A stretch of DNA of 30,685 bases from Candidatus Njordarchaeota archaeon (GCA_029856055.1 JAHQWF010000102.1:1-30685), one strand, 5' to 3'. Positions 7,873 to 16,732 are shown, numbered from the stretch's first letter. Notes: generated by a model not told the origin, from the letters alone. Numbers and translations: made by a program.

Positions 7873-8151
7873 ATGCGAAGACGATATAGGTCTCATGTGG
7901 GAGTGCTATTAGATATCCTAAGGGCCATAGATAGCGAGGGTCAAACGACGATATCTAGCATAATCCAATTAGCCAATATACCATATGAGAGACTGAAATT
8001 ATATATTCAGAAATTGTTGGAGGGTCAATACATAACTGAGATTAAAGAAGACGATAAAACCTACTATAGAATGACCGATAAGGGTTACCAACTATTAGAG
8101 GAATTGTCTACAATAAAGAGAATATTTGATAAGCTTGGTTTTCTTCTCTAA
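7873..8151 (+). CDS. Winged helix-turn-helix regulator (HTH_45-like)
   Basis: A 92-residue single-domain DNA-binding protein. Its pattern is helix (VGVLLDILRAID), helix-turn-helix (TTISSIIQLANIPYERLKLYIQKLL), then a beta wing (YITEIKEDDKTYYRMTDKGYQLLEEL) and a C-terminal helix suited to dimerisation. This is the common archaeal wHTH layout of the HTH_45/Sso10a type, of normal length. It starts at ATG 7873, 3 bp after the stop of the membrane-protein gene. The paired palindromes at 7240 and 8180 bracket its operon, so local autoregulation plus control of both secreted paralogues is the most economical model (inference). Confidence 0.75.
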   Translation: MRRRYRSHVGVLLDILRAIDSEGQTTISSIIQLANIPYERLKLYIQKLLEGQYITEIKEDDKTYYRMTDKGYQLLEELSTIKRIFDKLGFLL

Positions 8152-8179
8152 AAAACTCTTCATCCCGCCTTAAAATCTT

Positions 8180-8192
8180 GAACAAATTGTTC
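8180..8192. promoter_or_regulatory. Candidate operator, copy 2: GAACA-N3-TGTTC palindrome
   Basis: GAACAAATTGTTC, matching copy 1 at 7240-7252 in 11 of 13 positions and with identical arms. It ends about 7 bases before the TATA box at 8200, so a bound protein would cover the BRE/TFB contact region. Confidence 0.55.
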
Positions 8193-8199
8193 ACAACGA

Positions 8200-8208
8200 T
8201 TATAAATA
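8200..8208 (+). promoter_or_regulatory. TATA box for secreted paralogue 2
   Basis: TTATAAATA with a predicted start near 8230, leaving a leader of about 30 bases that contains the GGTGAT ribosome binding site before ATG 8262. Confidence 0.55.
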
Positions 8209-8261
8209 CCCCCTACACATTACTCTCTTTTCAAGAATATATTCAAAACACGGTGATATGA

Positions 8262-9215
8262 ATGAATAAGCATTATTTATTGGGTATGTTACTTACCTTG
8301 GCACTACTAACACTACCTGCAACCACCGTTTATTCTCAGCCATCTTGGCATTCCAATACAGCTACCATAGAGACTCCAGATCTAGTAGTGAGATTCTTTA
8401 ACAAGCAGCCACAATACATGTTCTGGATCCCGAGGGAAAACGGGACATCGGTGTATATAGTCAAGTTCCTAGAAATAGTGGAGTTCGATGATTTAGATGG
8501 TGACGGCGCATACACAAGCGGAGATCTAATGCTTGCAAGAGCTCAACTATTAGAAAGCAGCATTCAATGGAATATAGCGTCCGAAGAAATAGTGAATAAC
8601 GGTATACTCGAGATAAGGATAACTATGAATGCTACAGTGAAGGTGATTCGAATCGCAGAGGGGCCGGGAGGAATCATAGGTTACGTAAATGTGTCTTTCG
8701 TTAATCACATCTATAATCAAACAATAAGCGTTGATGGCTACGAGGTCGAAGGTAATAAGGAACTAAAAATAGACATTGTAATCGAAAATTGGCCTTGGGT
8801 AAGAGATGACTCAAAGCTAGCGATAGGTATAATATTCGCTGGGCATTTCAGAGGTAAAGAAGGCGTTCCGAAAATGGAGGAACATGCCGTTAGAGAACAT
8901 GAAAGGGAAATCAAAATGAGTCACGAGGATGCACCTTACCAAGGCGTTTTCAGGTACAGAGATCAAGTTAAGATCATGGAGAACAATACTTCAAAGTTCG
9001 GTCAGGTTAATGAGTCAGACATGTCTACTTCACATCGAGCAATTAGGTATCTAGCTTATCCACATTTCGAGGGAGTTCTAATACATGACCCAAGCATTAC
9101 TGTAGAAAAATCCGAAGAGGGATTACTAACAGCTCTAACCAGTAACTATCTTTATATAGGTGTTATCGCAATCGTACTTCTTGCAGTTATAGTTATTGCT
9201 GTGAAGAAGAGATGA
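8262..9215 (+). CDS. Secreted, C-terminally membrane-anchored protein with EF-hand-like loop (paralogue 2)
   Basis: A 317-residue protein with a signal peptide (YLLGMLLTLALLTLPA, probable cut near VYS-QPSW), an extracytoplasmic domain and a C-terminal helix (about 297-313) ending in KKR. It is homologous across its length to the protein at 6198-7175: QPxW, QPQY, VKFLEIVEF, ENWPW (176-180), YPHFEGVLIHDPSI (267-280). The EF-hand-like loop is D77, D79, D81, A83, T85, D88, still with three acidic ligands but a less perfect end. Several N-x-S/T sequons (residues 60, 123, 143, 152, 241) fit an exposed glycoprotein. The start is ATG 8262 after GGTGAT. Its last 23 bases overlap the 3' end of iorB on the other strand. 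No named family is recognised. Confidence 0.7.
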   Translation: MNKHYLLGMLLTLALLTLPATTVYSQPSWHSNTATIETPDLVVRFFNKQPQYMFWIPRENGTSVYIVKFLEIVEFDDLDGDGAYTSGDLMLARAQLLESSIQWNIASEEIVNNGILEIRITMNATVKVIRIAEGPGGIIGYVNVSFVNHIYNQTISVDGYEVEGNKELKIDIVIENWPWVRDDSKLAIGIIFAGHFRGKEGVPKMEEHAVREHEREIKMSHEDAPYQGVFRYRDQVKIMENNTSKFGQVNESDMSTSHRAIRYLAYPHFEGVLIHDPSITVEKSEEGLLTALTSNYLYIGVIAIVLLAVIVIAVKKR

Positions 9216-9813
9216 TTTTCTCTCCAATTTCTTTTCCTTTTTTGTAGGCCAAAAGGTTCATATCTATATATTTCTCTGGCACGATACTTCGTATGCTGTC
9301 TATTATTGATTCTTCGCTTAGAGGGATCTTAGCTAAATGATAAGCGGTGCCTAATGAGATGACATTTGTTACTCTGATGCTACCTAGCTTCTCGGCCTCA
9401 GTACTAAAATCGTGAACATAAACCTTATTTGTAACGTTCCTAAACAAATCTATTATCTCATTTATGTCGGGGTATTCTCTTTTTCCTAGATTAACTACTA
9501 CAGGAGGAATCTTTCTTTCATTAATTATTACAACTGTCTCTTCATTGATATATTTTATAGCTCTTAGAGCCTCCATCGGCTCTAAGCCAATTAATAAATC
9601 TGCTCCGTTACTAGGTATAATCGGACTATACACACTTTTACCAAATCTCACGTAGCTAATAACTGATCCACCTCTCTGAGACATACCTAGCGTCTCACCA
9701 ATCCGTAACTTATAACCATCTCTCACAGCAGCAAAACCTATTATTCTGCTAAGTGTTAATCCTCCTTGACCTCCTACTCCAGAAATCAATACATTGTACT
9801 CATTAATCATCAT
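9193..9813 (-). CDS. iorB: Indolepyruvate:ferredoxin oxidoreductase, beta (gamma-type) subunit
   Basis: The small subunit of the oxygen-sensitive enzyme that converts indolepyruvate and other aryl pyruvates to aryl-acetyl-CoA, passing electrons to ferredoxin. The N-terminus has the family's GVGGQGGLTLSRIIG motif, then GETLGMSQRGGSVISYVRFG and ADLLIGLEPMEALRA, which are typical of the POR gamma domain. I start it at ATG 9813, giving 206 residues. The open frame extends to 9846 but that would overlap the end of iorA, whereas ATG 9813 falls 2 bases after the iorA stop with GAGGCGAT in front. Co-transcribed and translationally coupled to iorA. Confidence 0.93.
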   Translation of the reverse strand: MMINEYNVLISGVGGQGGLTLSRIIGFAAVRDGYKLRIGETLGMSQRGGSVISYVRFGKSVYSPIIPSNGADLLIGLEPMEALRAIKYINEETVVIINERKIPPVVVNLGKREYPDINEIIDLFRNVTNKVYVHDFSTEAEKLGSIRVTNVISLGTAYHLAKIPLSEESIIDSIRSIVPEKYIDMNLLAYKKGKEIGEKIISSSQQ

Positions 9814-9815
9814 AT

Positions 9816-11717
9816 CTATCGCCTCACAATCGCGTCTTTTGGACAAACTTCAGCGCATAAACCACAACCAAAACAATAGGGTTCATCTATTTTCACTTTC
9901 TTATTTTCTTCAATCCAGATTAAGGCGGGACAACCAGTTCTGATTATGCAAAGTTTACATCCAACGCATTTATCTGGTATAACGTAATATGGTAGTCCCT
10001 GAAGCCCCATTCTTCTGGCAACTATAGCGCATAATCTACGTAATATAATAACACGCACCCCATCCATCTTCAAGGCTTTAACTACCGCCTCTGTAGCCTC
10101 TTGCAAATCGTAAGGATCAACTACCCTGACATAATTTACACCTATTGCCCTCACAATGTACTCTAAGTCAACCTTAACAGTTTTCTTTCCAGTAACTGTG
10201 ATGCCGCTACCTGGATGTGGTTGATGCCCTGTCATAGCTATGGTTCCATTATCTAAAATCAGTACTAAGATGTTTCTTTTATGTTGCACAGCATCTATAA
10301 GCGGTTGAATCCCCATATGGAAAAATGTTGAGTCCCCTATAGTAGCAACAGCTATCTGGGAAGAACCACTATAATCCAGACCAATAGCCATACCTATACT
10401 GGATCCCATTGCATGTTCAGTCCATATCATCTGCCAAGGTGGTTGAAAACTTAAGGCATAACACCCTATATCGCCAAATATGGCTATTTCATCCGTACTG
10501 AGTTTTAGTTTCCGTATAGCAGTTTTTAAAGCCATATAGGAACCTATATGAGGGCATCCCGGACACATAGGCGGTGTTCGCGGAGGATTAATGCTGTTTG
10601 CTTTTTCGATTATTGTTCTTAATTTATTGTTCGGCTGTTTCAATATACTTATTCCTAAAAACCTTTCGAGAGCCCTACCAACCACATCTAGATTGAATTC
10701 ATCGACTCTAGGTAAGAAGCCTTCCTCTTTACCAAGAATTTTAGTATCTATATTTTCCTCGTAAGTCATTTTCTTAATCTTGGTCTCTAAATAGGGATCC
10801 AACTCTTCCACGATCAATACTTTCTCATGTCTTCTAAGGAAATCGGTGATTGTTCTCCTAGGTAATGGATTAGTAACATTTAGTTTCAAGATCGATAAGC
10901 TGTCTAGCTGGTGTTTCTCGATTAATTCTGTTAAATATACGTAAGATACCCCAGAAGTTATGATACCATATTTAGAATTTTTTCTACTAATTAATGAATA
11001 GAAAGGAGGGCGTTCCACATGATCTCGTAACTCCCCTACTGTCTCAATCAACCACATATGTCTCTGCCTATTCCCAGTCATTGATGCCCTCACATAACGA
11101 AGCGGATCTCTCCTAAAATAGGGATCCCTATTTATCTCAATTATCTCCCCCAGTTCTACATCCGCGGTGGTATGATTGATTCTCGTAGTAGTTCTGAATA
11201 TTACTGGTAAGCTAAATTGCTCCGATAGCTCGTAGGCCATCTTTAGGAAATCCTTAGCCTCCTGGGGATCCGAAGGTTCCACTACTGGTAAATAAGTCAT
11301 CTGAGACAACCATCTACTATCCTGCTCTGTTTGAGTAGTATGTGGATGTGGATCATCTCCAACTAGGATGACTAATCCACCAACTGTACCAGAATACGCC
11401 GCACTCATTATTGGATCCAAAGCAACGTTTATTCCAGGAGCCTTCATAGTTACTAGAGCTCTAATACCTGCGAAAGCCGCTCCCAGCGCTATCTCAAACG
11501 CAACTTTCTCATTAACAGACCACTCAACATTCATGCCCATATCTCTAGCCACTAATGCTAGAGAATCAATTACCTCGCTTGTTGGTGTGCCAGGATAACC
11601 GGTAGCTAACTTAACTCCAGATTCAATAGCGCCTCTCGCTATCGCTTCATTACCCATCATTGCGTATTTTTCTCCTGGCTTGCCTAATAGAATTTCCCTT
11701 AGATCCATTATCATCAC
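9816..11717 (-). CDS. iorA: Indolepyruvate:ferredoxin oxidoreductase, alpha subunit
   Basis: A 633-residue catalytic subunit. The N-terminal part is the POR alpha-like domain (GNEAIARGAIESGVKLATGYPGTP in two halves, residues 22-45). The middle-to-C-terminal part is the TPP-binding domain with CPGCPH, GDIGCYAL and GDSTFFHMG...DNGTIAMTGHQPHPG. The end is a two-cluster ferredoxin domain with CVGCKLCIIRTGCP and CFGCGLCAEVCP; the first cluster motif has the expanded spacing typical of IorA. Full length for the family. ATG 11717 or ATG 11708 could be the start; GTGATGAT overlaps the first. With iorB it forms the working enzyme and would use a ferredoxin such as that at 21532. The two aminotransferases in the window could supply its oxo-acid substrates. 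Confidence 0.95.
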   Translation of the reverse strand: MMIMDLREILLGKPGEKYAMMGNEAIARGAIESGVKLATGYPGTPTSEVIDSLALVARDMGMNVEWSVNEKVAFEIALGAAFAGIRALVTMKAPGINVALDPIMSAAYSGTVGGLVILVGDDPHPHTTQTEQDSRWLSQMTYLPVVEPSDPQEAKDFLKMAYELSEQFSLPVIFRTTTRINHTTADVELGEIIEINRDPYFRRDPLRYVRASMTGNRQRHMWLIETVGELRDHVERPPFYSLISRKNSKYGIITSGVSYVYLTELIEKHQLDSLSILKLNVTNPLPRRTITDFLRRHEKVLIVEELDPYLETKIKKMTYEENIDTKILGKEEGFLPRVDEFNLDVVGRALERFLGISILKQPNNKLRTIIEKANSINPPRTPPMCPGCPHIGSYMALKTAIRKLKLSTDEIAIFGDIGCYALSFQPPWQMIWTEHAMGSSIGMAIGLDYSGSSQIAVATIGDSTFFHMGIQPLIDAVQHKRNILVLILDNGTIAMTGHQPHPGSGITVTGKKTVKVDLEYIVRAIGVNYVRVVDPYDLQEATEAVVKALKMDGVRVIILRRLCAIVARRMGLQGLPYYVIPDKCVGCKLCIIRTGCPALIWIEENKKVKIDEPYCFGCGLCAEVCPKDAIVRR

Positions 11718-11810
11718 TTTCTTAATTTGTTATTCCCAAAAATAGTGTTAAAATTGTATAGAAATTATTGATATATTCCAGTAATTCTTGATTCAATTTA
11801 GGGAGTTATT

Positions 11811-13049
11811 ATGCCTTCCAGACCTTTATTCACTCCATTATGCTCCAGATTCAATGAAGTTAAGGTAAGAGAACTAATTAGCTATCATGCTGATCTCATA
11901 GGGAGAGGAAATATAGATATTCTAGAACCTATTAGATCTATAGATGACATTGATGCTAAAGCTAGTTACATAGAATCATCAAACGTGATTTTAGCGCTGG
12001 CGTGTACTGGTGGTGTGTCAAGACTAATAATTAAACTTAGCGAGTTCAATAAACCAATGATAATCATATCGCATCCAAAGCAAAATTCTCTTGCATCGGC
12101 TCTTCATTCAGCTATTATCCTTAACAAGAAGGATAAGATATTCACTCTACACCACAATCTAAGCAAAGATAACGTTAACGAATTAAGAAAAAAGATAAAG
12201 GTAGCTGAAGCTATAAGCGAATTAATAAATAATAAAATTCTGTTAATAGTGCCAAGTAAGAACTGGTTAATTCAAGAGCATTACGATCTAGGGAATCTAG
12301 AGAGAAAACTTAATCTAGAGCTGGTTTTAATGGAATTAAAGGAGTTCTATGACTTATACGAAAGAACGAAGCCTCACTCAGGTTTATTAGCAAAATACAT
12401 TAACGCTGCGAAATTTGAGGTGAGTGATAATGATATCAAGGAAAGCTCAAAAGTGTTCTCGGCAATAAGATCAATTCTTGAAAAAACTAAGGCTATAGCT
12501 TACGGGATTAGATGCTTTCCATTCATACTTAAGACAGGAGTTACTCCATGCTTAGCCATTTCTCACTCAATTGATTTAGGCATAGTAGGCTCGTGCGAGG
12601 CCGATCTGGGTGCTCTAGTAACGATGTTGTTGGCTAAAAACATAACTGGACAACCTGTATTTATGGGGAATATAGAGGACTTAGATGGTAATGATCTAGT
12701 ATTAGCTCACTGCACTATCTCAACGAAACTTGCTGACACTTATGAATTAGTAAGGCATTTTGAGACTGGTGAAAGCGTTAGCGTCCGTGGCTCATTAAAA
12801 AGAGGTGGGGAAGTCACAATAATAAGACTTTCTAACGATTTCAACAAGATTTACATAGATACAGGGAAGATTGTTAAGGGGGAAGCTTGGTCAGATGAAT
12901 TTTGTAGAACTCAACTTGAAATAAGGTTGAGTCATGATGCCTCAATACTTTTAGAGGAACCCATAGCTAGTCATCTAGTATTAGTTAAAGGTAAATGGAA
13001 TAAAGAATTTGAAATACTATCCAGATACCTAAAATTGATCATGATATGA
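11811..13049 (+). CDS. L-fucose/L-arabinose isomerase-like protein
   Basis: A 412-residue protein whose C-terminal half carries the FucI/AraA-like signature: RCFPFI, GVTPCLAIS, SCEADLGALVTMLLA (Glu263), ITGQPVFMGN and LAHCT (His300). In the family such Glu and His residues bind the metal. The N-terminal half (residues 50-180) is a Rossmann-like substrate domain with LALACTGGVSRLI. The protein is shorter than classical FucI (about 590 residues), as in the archaeal relatives. Substrate is unknown. The start ATG 11811 follows GGGAG. It is divergent from iorA across a 93-bp spacer. Confidence 0.7.
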   Translation: MPSRPLFTPLCSRFNEVKVRELISYHADLIGRGNIDILEPIRSIDDIDAKASYIESSNVILALACTGGVSRLIIKLSEFNKPMIIISHPKQNSLASALHSAIILNKKDKIFTLHHNLSKDNVNELRKKIKVAEAISELINNKILLIVPSKNWLIQEHYDLGNLERKLNLELVLMELKEFYDLYERTKPHSGLLAKYINAAKFEVSDNDIKESSKVFSAIRSILEKTKAIAYGIRCFPFILKTGVTPCLAISHSIDLGIVGSCEADLGALVTMLLAKNITGQPVFMGNIEDLDGNDLVLAHCTISTKLADTYELVRHFETGESVSVRGSLKRGGEVTIIRLSNDFNKIYIDTGKIVKGEAWSDEFCRTQLEIRLSHDASILLEEPIASHLVLVKGKWNKEFEILSRYLKLIMI

Positions 13050-13110
13050 TGTTTTATTCGAGATACTCACCAATATATTGATATTTAAAAACTAGATTAC
13101 GGAGATATTT

Positions 13111-13818
13111 TTGAGCGAACTAGAAGACATCGATTACATACTTAGGAAAGTTGACTCGAATGTCCTGGATATATTCGTTAAAATAAAGGAAAAACTAGAT
13201 GCTAGGAATTGGTTAGAGCCGTTAATTAAGAAATATAGTGAAGAAGAAAAAATACCTTGGATAGAGCGAAGAAAATTATTGTTCAGAGAGATAATAAGAG
13301 AAATAAGCATGGGTCCAAGCGAAGTTCTTAAAGAAGTTTTGATAAATCTCTTCGCTGAATGGATATATGCCAAAAAATTATTGCTAGGCTATCTTAAAAT
13401 AAGTGAGAAAGAACTTGAAATCTACTTAGATGCATTAAAGGAACTACATAAAAAGGGGTTTTATCCAGAAGATTTCGTTATATGGAATCCTACACACGGA
13501 GCCTTAAAGAGGGATATGATAAGAAGCTTTATAACTAGTAGGAAAGACGAAGAAGCGTATATAAAAGCAATGGACATAGGATTTTACTTGAATAAGATCT
13601 TAAGAAACATCTCTCCTCTAATACTTCTGATCCTCTTATTACCCTCTATAGATAGGAAAAATAAGAATCTATACATCAGTGAGGGTGAAGTCGCTCTCAA
13701 GATGTTTATGATAAAGGATTATTGGTATTCTTTCATAGAGAAAAGAGCGCTACCAGATATAGAGCACTGGGATTTCTGGATCAACTTTATTAATGAGCTA
13801 AAAGAGGAGAATCACTAA
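13111..13818 (+). CDS. Unknown protein, predicted all-helical
   Basis: 235 residues, rich in Lys, Glu, Ile and Leu, with long amphipathic helices (IDYILRKVDSNVLDIFVKI, EVLINLFAEWIYAKKLLLGYL) and one hydrophobic run (ISPLILLILLLPSI, about 165-178) that could be a buried helix or a short membrane segment. WNPTHGALKRDM and DIEHWDFWINFINEL are its most distinctive motifs; I do not recognise a family. The start is TTG 13111, eight bases after GGAGAT. Its last 29 bases overlap the convergent gene at 13790-14428. Confidence 0.55.
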   Translation: MSELEDIDYILRKVDSNVLDIFVKIKEKLDARNWLEPLIKKYSEEEKIPWIERRKLLFREIIREISMGPSEVLKEVLINLFAEWIYAKKLLLGYLKISEKELEIYLDALKELHKKGFYPEDFVIWNPTHGALKRDMIRSFITSRKDEEAYIKAMDIGFYLNKILRNISPLILLILLLPSIDRKNKNLYISEGEVALKMFMIKDYWYSFIEKRALPDIEHWDFWINFINELKEENH

Positions 13819-14428
13819 TTCTAGTATCATTATCGAATAATTCCGCGAGATCAATTTTCAATAATCCCTTAGAAACCACTTGCTCCCTGCTAGAAAACAT
13901 CTTTATTAACTCATTACAGATATTAAGCTGGTTTTGACCACTTCGAATTATTTCTAGAACCTTATTAATAGTGTACATATTTCTCAATCTTTTAGACAGC
14001 TCTCTGGTTAAACTGTCTAGATACAATAAAGCTTCCTTATCCCTTTTTTTATCAATATTCTCTCTAATTAATTCAATTAAACTAGCAACATCCACGGTCA
14101 AGTAAAAAGCATTACTGACACTGAATGTCAAGCATGCTGCCCCCATACATATCTTAGCCCTTAACTCGTAGTCAAAATCTCTCTCATGTCTCAATTCGTA
14201 ATGCACTCGAATTAACAAATCATCCTTATCGCTAAGAAATATGTACATAGGCACGAGAACACGAAGAACATAATGAAAACAGTTAATTAATTTATCAACA
14301 TGATGTACCTTAAATATGTCACCTAGATCATCCATTAATTTCCTTGCAATCTCGGAACTAACAGCCCTTATTTTTTCAATCAACGTATCTGGTCCTACGA
14401 TAATGAGGCGAGGGGGTTCGGGGAGCAT
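13790..14428 (-). CDS. Unknown protein, mainly helical
   Basis: 212 residues. The opening MLPEPPRLIIVGPDTLIEKI is beta-alpha in character, followed by helices and a HVDKLINCFHYVLRVLVPMY segment; the remainder is helical with basic patches. No catalytic motif or known family is evident. It has its own promoter: a TATATA element (TTTATATATCC on the minus strand, about 14470-14480) lies between it and the upstream gene, and GTGAG precedes ATG 14428. Its 3' end overlaps the convergent gene by 29 bases. Sequence composition matches its neighbours, so there is no sign of recent transfer. Confidence 0.5.
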   Translation of the reverse strand: MLPEPPRLIIVGPDTLIEKIRAVSSEIARKLMDDLGDIFKVHHVDKLINCFHYVLRVLVPMYIFLSDKDDLLIRVHYELRHERDFDYELRAKICMGAACLTFSVSNAFYLTVDVASLIELIRENIDKKRDKEALLYLDSLTRELSKRLRNMYTINKVLEIIRSGQNQLNICNELIKMFSSREQVVSKGLLKIDLAELFDNDTRISDSPLLAH

Positions 14429-14491
14429 CTCACTGACCAGAAGATAGCACTAGAAGAATAAGACACGAGGATATATAAAGGAAAATATAAA

Positions 14492-15112
14492 TCACTTTCT
14501 CTCTGTACCCGTCAATCTTTTAGCATGTTCTCTTATTTCATTGGCAATATTACTTAAATTAGCTTCCTCAAAACCTTTTGCTAGAGCTTCGGCCAAGCTA
14601 AGTTTATCTTCCGGATTCTCAGGCTTCTCCATCATTGCGAAAATCAGCGTTAAGATTGTCTCAGCCATTTTATCTCTCTTTAGTAGAATTGAAACAGGAA
14701 CTATTTGCGCTAATAGCGGAGCGGACCCTATAGCTATATTTTTCATCTTTGCAATATTTATTAGGATGAGAATAGAATGCACCAGCGCATCAGCACCAAC
14801 TAGCAATAATTTATCTATATCCTCAGACAATTGTGGTACTTCGCCTTCCCGCTGATAGATTTTTTCAAGTATAGCTTGAATATAGCTTAAGAATAAGTAT
14901 CCTTGCTCTCTGTGAATCAAGCCAGCAAGCGCTCTCTCAACCTCTAACTCACTATTCTCAAAGACAAATGGATTCGGTATCAATCCTTCACGAGCTCTCT
15001 CATTTATCTCGTTAAAATTGTAATCTGGGTAAAGTTCACTTAGAATCTTTACTATCTCAGGCATTCCTTTACTAGAAATAATGTCGCTTCTCAACCATTT
15101 AGCTTCATCCAT
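14492..15112 (-). CDS. Unknown protein, all-helical
   Basis: 206 residues, with amphipathic helices throughout (KGMPEIVKILSELYPDYNF, LAGLIHREQGYLFLSYIQAIL, LLVGADALVHSILILINIA, KMAETILTLIFAMME). There is no signal peptide; the hydrophobic stretches look like helix-bundle cores rather than membrane spans. It ends in a charged tail. I recognise no family. The start is ATG 15112 with GTGAT about ten bases upstream. It faces the 300-bp AT-rich spacer and lies upstream of the unknown gene at 13790 on the same strand, 63 bp away, so a functional link is possible but unproved. Confidence 0.5.
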   Translation of the reverse strand: MDEAKWLRSDIISSKGMPEIVKILSELYPDYNFNEINERAREGLIPNPFVFENSELEVERALAGLIHREQGYLFLSYIQAILEKIYQREGEVPQLSEDIDKLLLVGADALVHSILILINIAKMKNIAIGSAPLLAQIVPVSILLKRDKMAETILTLIFAMMEKPENPEDKLSLAEALAKGFEEANLSNIANEIREHAKRLTGTERK

Positions 15113-15413
15113 TTAAATCACAAAAATTAAACAAATAGAATTTAGATTATAAAAATTATATTATTATTTATAACTTTCGAAAAATTAATGCATTTAATAA
15201 AAATTTTAAATAGTATGGTAGACTCGTAGTAAAGTAAAAAATATTCAAATTTTTGATAAAAATTGCATACTTTTTGATTTTGTTAAATAAATTAATTGCT
15301 TTTTTCTCATTCAATTATTAAATAAATTGCTCAAATCTTGTGATTTGTATATACAACCAATTTTTTGCTTAATTTTTTTAGGATATTATGAATATTAATG
15401 TGGTGTTATAATC
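15113..15413. other. 300-bp very AT-rich divergent spacer
   Basis: No open frame or RNA gene is visible. It is dominated by A- and T-runs (for example TTTTTT near 15300, 15360 and 15375) and must contain the promoters of the two divergent genes. GGTG for the aminotransferase lies at its right end. I saw no repeated origin-type box. Confidence 0.5.
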
Positions 15414-16718
15414 ATGGTATATGATCCTGAGGGTATATATAGGCTTTCTGCTTGGACTGATCTTATTCCAGAATCTGAAATAAGGAGATTGTTAAGATTT
15501 ACTGTTAAATATTATTTCGCTGGTGGTAAACCAGGGATATTGCCTCTTGAGACATTTATCAATATTCTTGAAGAATTAGCTGCTGAGCAGAGAGAGGATT
15601 TAAAGAAAGGTAACTTTTTTGAAGTACTAGGTCAATATAATTATGAGAAAACATCGGGTTATGATCCATTAAGGTTAGTGCTAGCTAAGAGGCTTAAGTA
15701 TAAGGATGGTATACCTCTACCAAACAACGAGGATGAAATGAAGGAAAAAGTAATCATAACTACTGGATCTCAACAATCATTATTCATTCTAGGCGATATT
15801 TTCATAGACCCTGGCGACGTTGTTATAGCTCCTATGCCTACTTATCTAGGTTTCTTAGGACCAATGATGAGGTTCAATGCTAGAATAGTATTAGTACCCA
15901 TTGATAAAAAAGGCATGATTCCCGAGTACGTGGAGAAAGCAATAGAGCTCTCGCAAAAGAAATTCAAGAAAAAACCCGACTTCATATATGTAATCCCAGA
16001 CTCCGATAACCCAACAGGAACAACTATGCCTATAAATAGAAGGAAAAAATTGCTGGAGATAGCTCAAAGGGAGAAGGTTCTAATTGTAGAAGACGCTGCT
16101 TATAGAGAAATTCAATTCAGGGAAAGAAATCCGCCAATTAAATCACTTGATAAGGAAAATAAATGGGTTTGTTACCTACGAACAACTTCTAAGGAAGCAG
16201 CGGTCTTCAGAATAGGCTACACTGTTCTCCCAGATGCGATAATTCCTGATTTCCTGAAGAGCAAGGGGTATATTGATCTAGCCACAGCCGCTATCGGACA
16301 AGCTATCCTGAAGATTTATTATGAGCGATACATAGATAAGGTTCTACCAGAAACAGTTAAAGGGTATGAGAAGAGATGCTGCATTATGAGAGATACTATC
16401 GATCAATATTTCCCAGAAGGTTATAGAACTGACCCAACTGGAGGGTTCTTCATTTGGTGGGAATCGAATAAGAATATTGATCTCAAAAAATTCTTGGAGG
16501 AAGTCGCAATACCCAATGATGTTAGCTATGTACCTGGGGCAGCGTTCTATCCATTACCACGGTTCGGATATATCTATGAGCCTGAGAAGAACGACATAGT
16601 GCAATTAAGTAAAGTTAAATTGAATACAATGAGATTGAGTTTTAGCTACTTGCCTGAAAATTTGATTGAAGAAGGCATCAAGAAGCTAGGAAAACTGCTT
16701 AGCGAGCACTTAAAATAA
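15414..16718 (+). CDS. PLP-dependent aminotransferase (2-aminoadipate/aromatic type)
   Basis: A 434-residue fold-type I aminotransferase, distinct from the one at 4467. Key residues: YEKTSGYDPLRLVLAKRL (activation segment), VIITTGSQQSLFILGDIF, Asn-Pro-Thr-Gly at 199-202, Asp227 in VEDAAY, Schiff-base lysine K260 in TTSKEAAVFRIGY with R266, and a C-terminal GGFFIWW that places a substrate-carboxylate residue. The layout resembles the LysN/2-aminoadipate and aromatic aminotransferase group used by archaea for aromatic and branched amino acids. ATG 15414 follows GGTG. The flavin reductase-like gene begins 14 bp after its stop, so the two probably form an operon. Confidence 0.85.
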   Translation: MVYDPEGIYRLSAWTDLIPESEIRRLLRFTVKYYFAGGKPGILPLETFINILEELAAEQREDLKKGNFFEVLGQYNYEKTSGYDPLRLVLAKRLKYKDGIPLPNNEDEMKEKVIITTGSQQSLFILGDIFIDPGDVVIAPMPTYLGFLGPMMRFNARIVLVPIDKKGMIPEYVEKAIELSQKKFKKKPDFIYVIPDSDNPTGTTMPINRRKKLLEIAQREKVLIVEDAAYREIQFRERNPPIKSLDKENKWVCYLRTTSKEAAVFRIGYTVLPDAIIPDFLKSKGYIDLATAAIGQAILKIYYERYIDKVLPETVKGYEKRCCIMRDTIDQYFPEGYRTDPTGGFFIWWESNKNIDLKKFLEEVAIPNDVSYVPGAAFYPLPRFGYIYEPEKNDIVQLSKVKLNTMRLSFSYLPENLIEEGIKKLGKLLSEHLK

Positions 16719-16732
16719 TTGAGTGAATAGAA

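Noticed and set aside
11704..11720. GTGATGA on the minus strand as a C box
   Set aside because: It is the ribosome binding/start region of iorA, and no CTGA follows at suitable distance.
15113..15413. Replication origin in the AT-rich spacer
   Set aside because: No repeated origin-recognition boxes are visible and no cdc6/orc gene is near.
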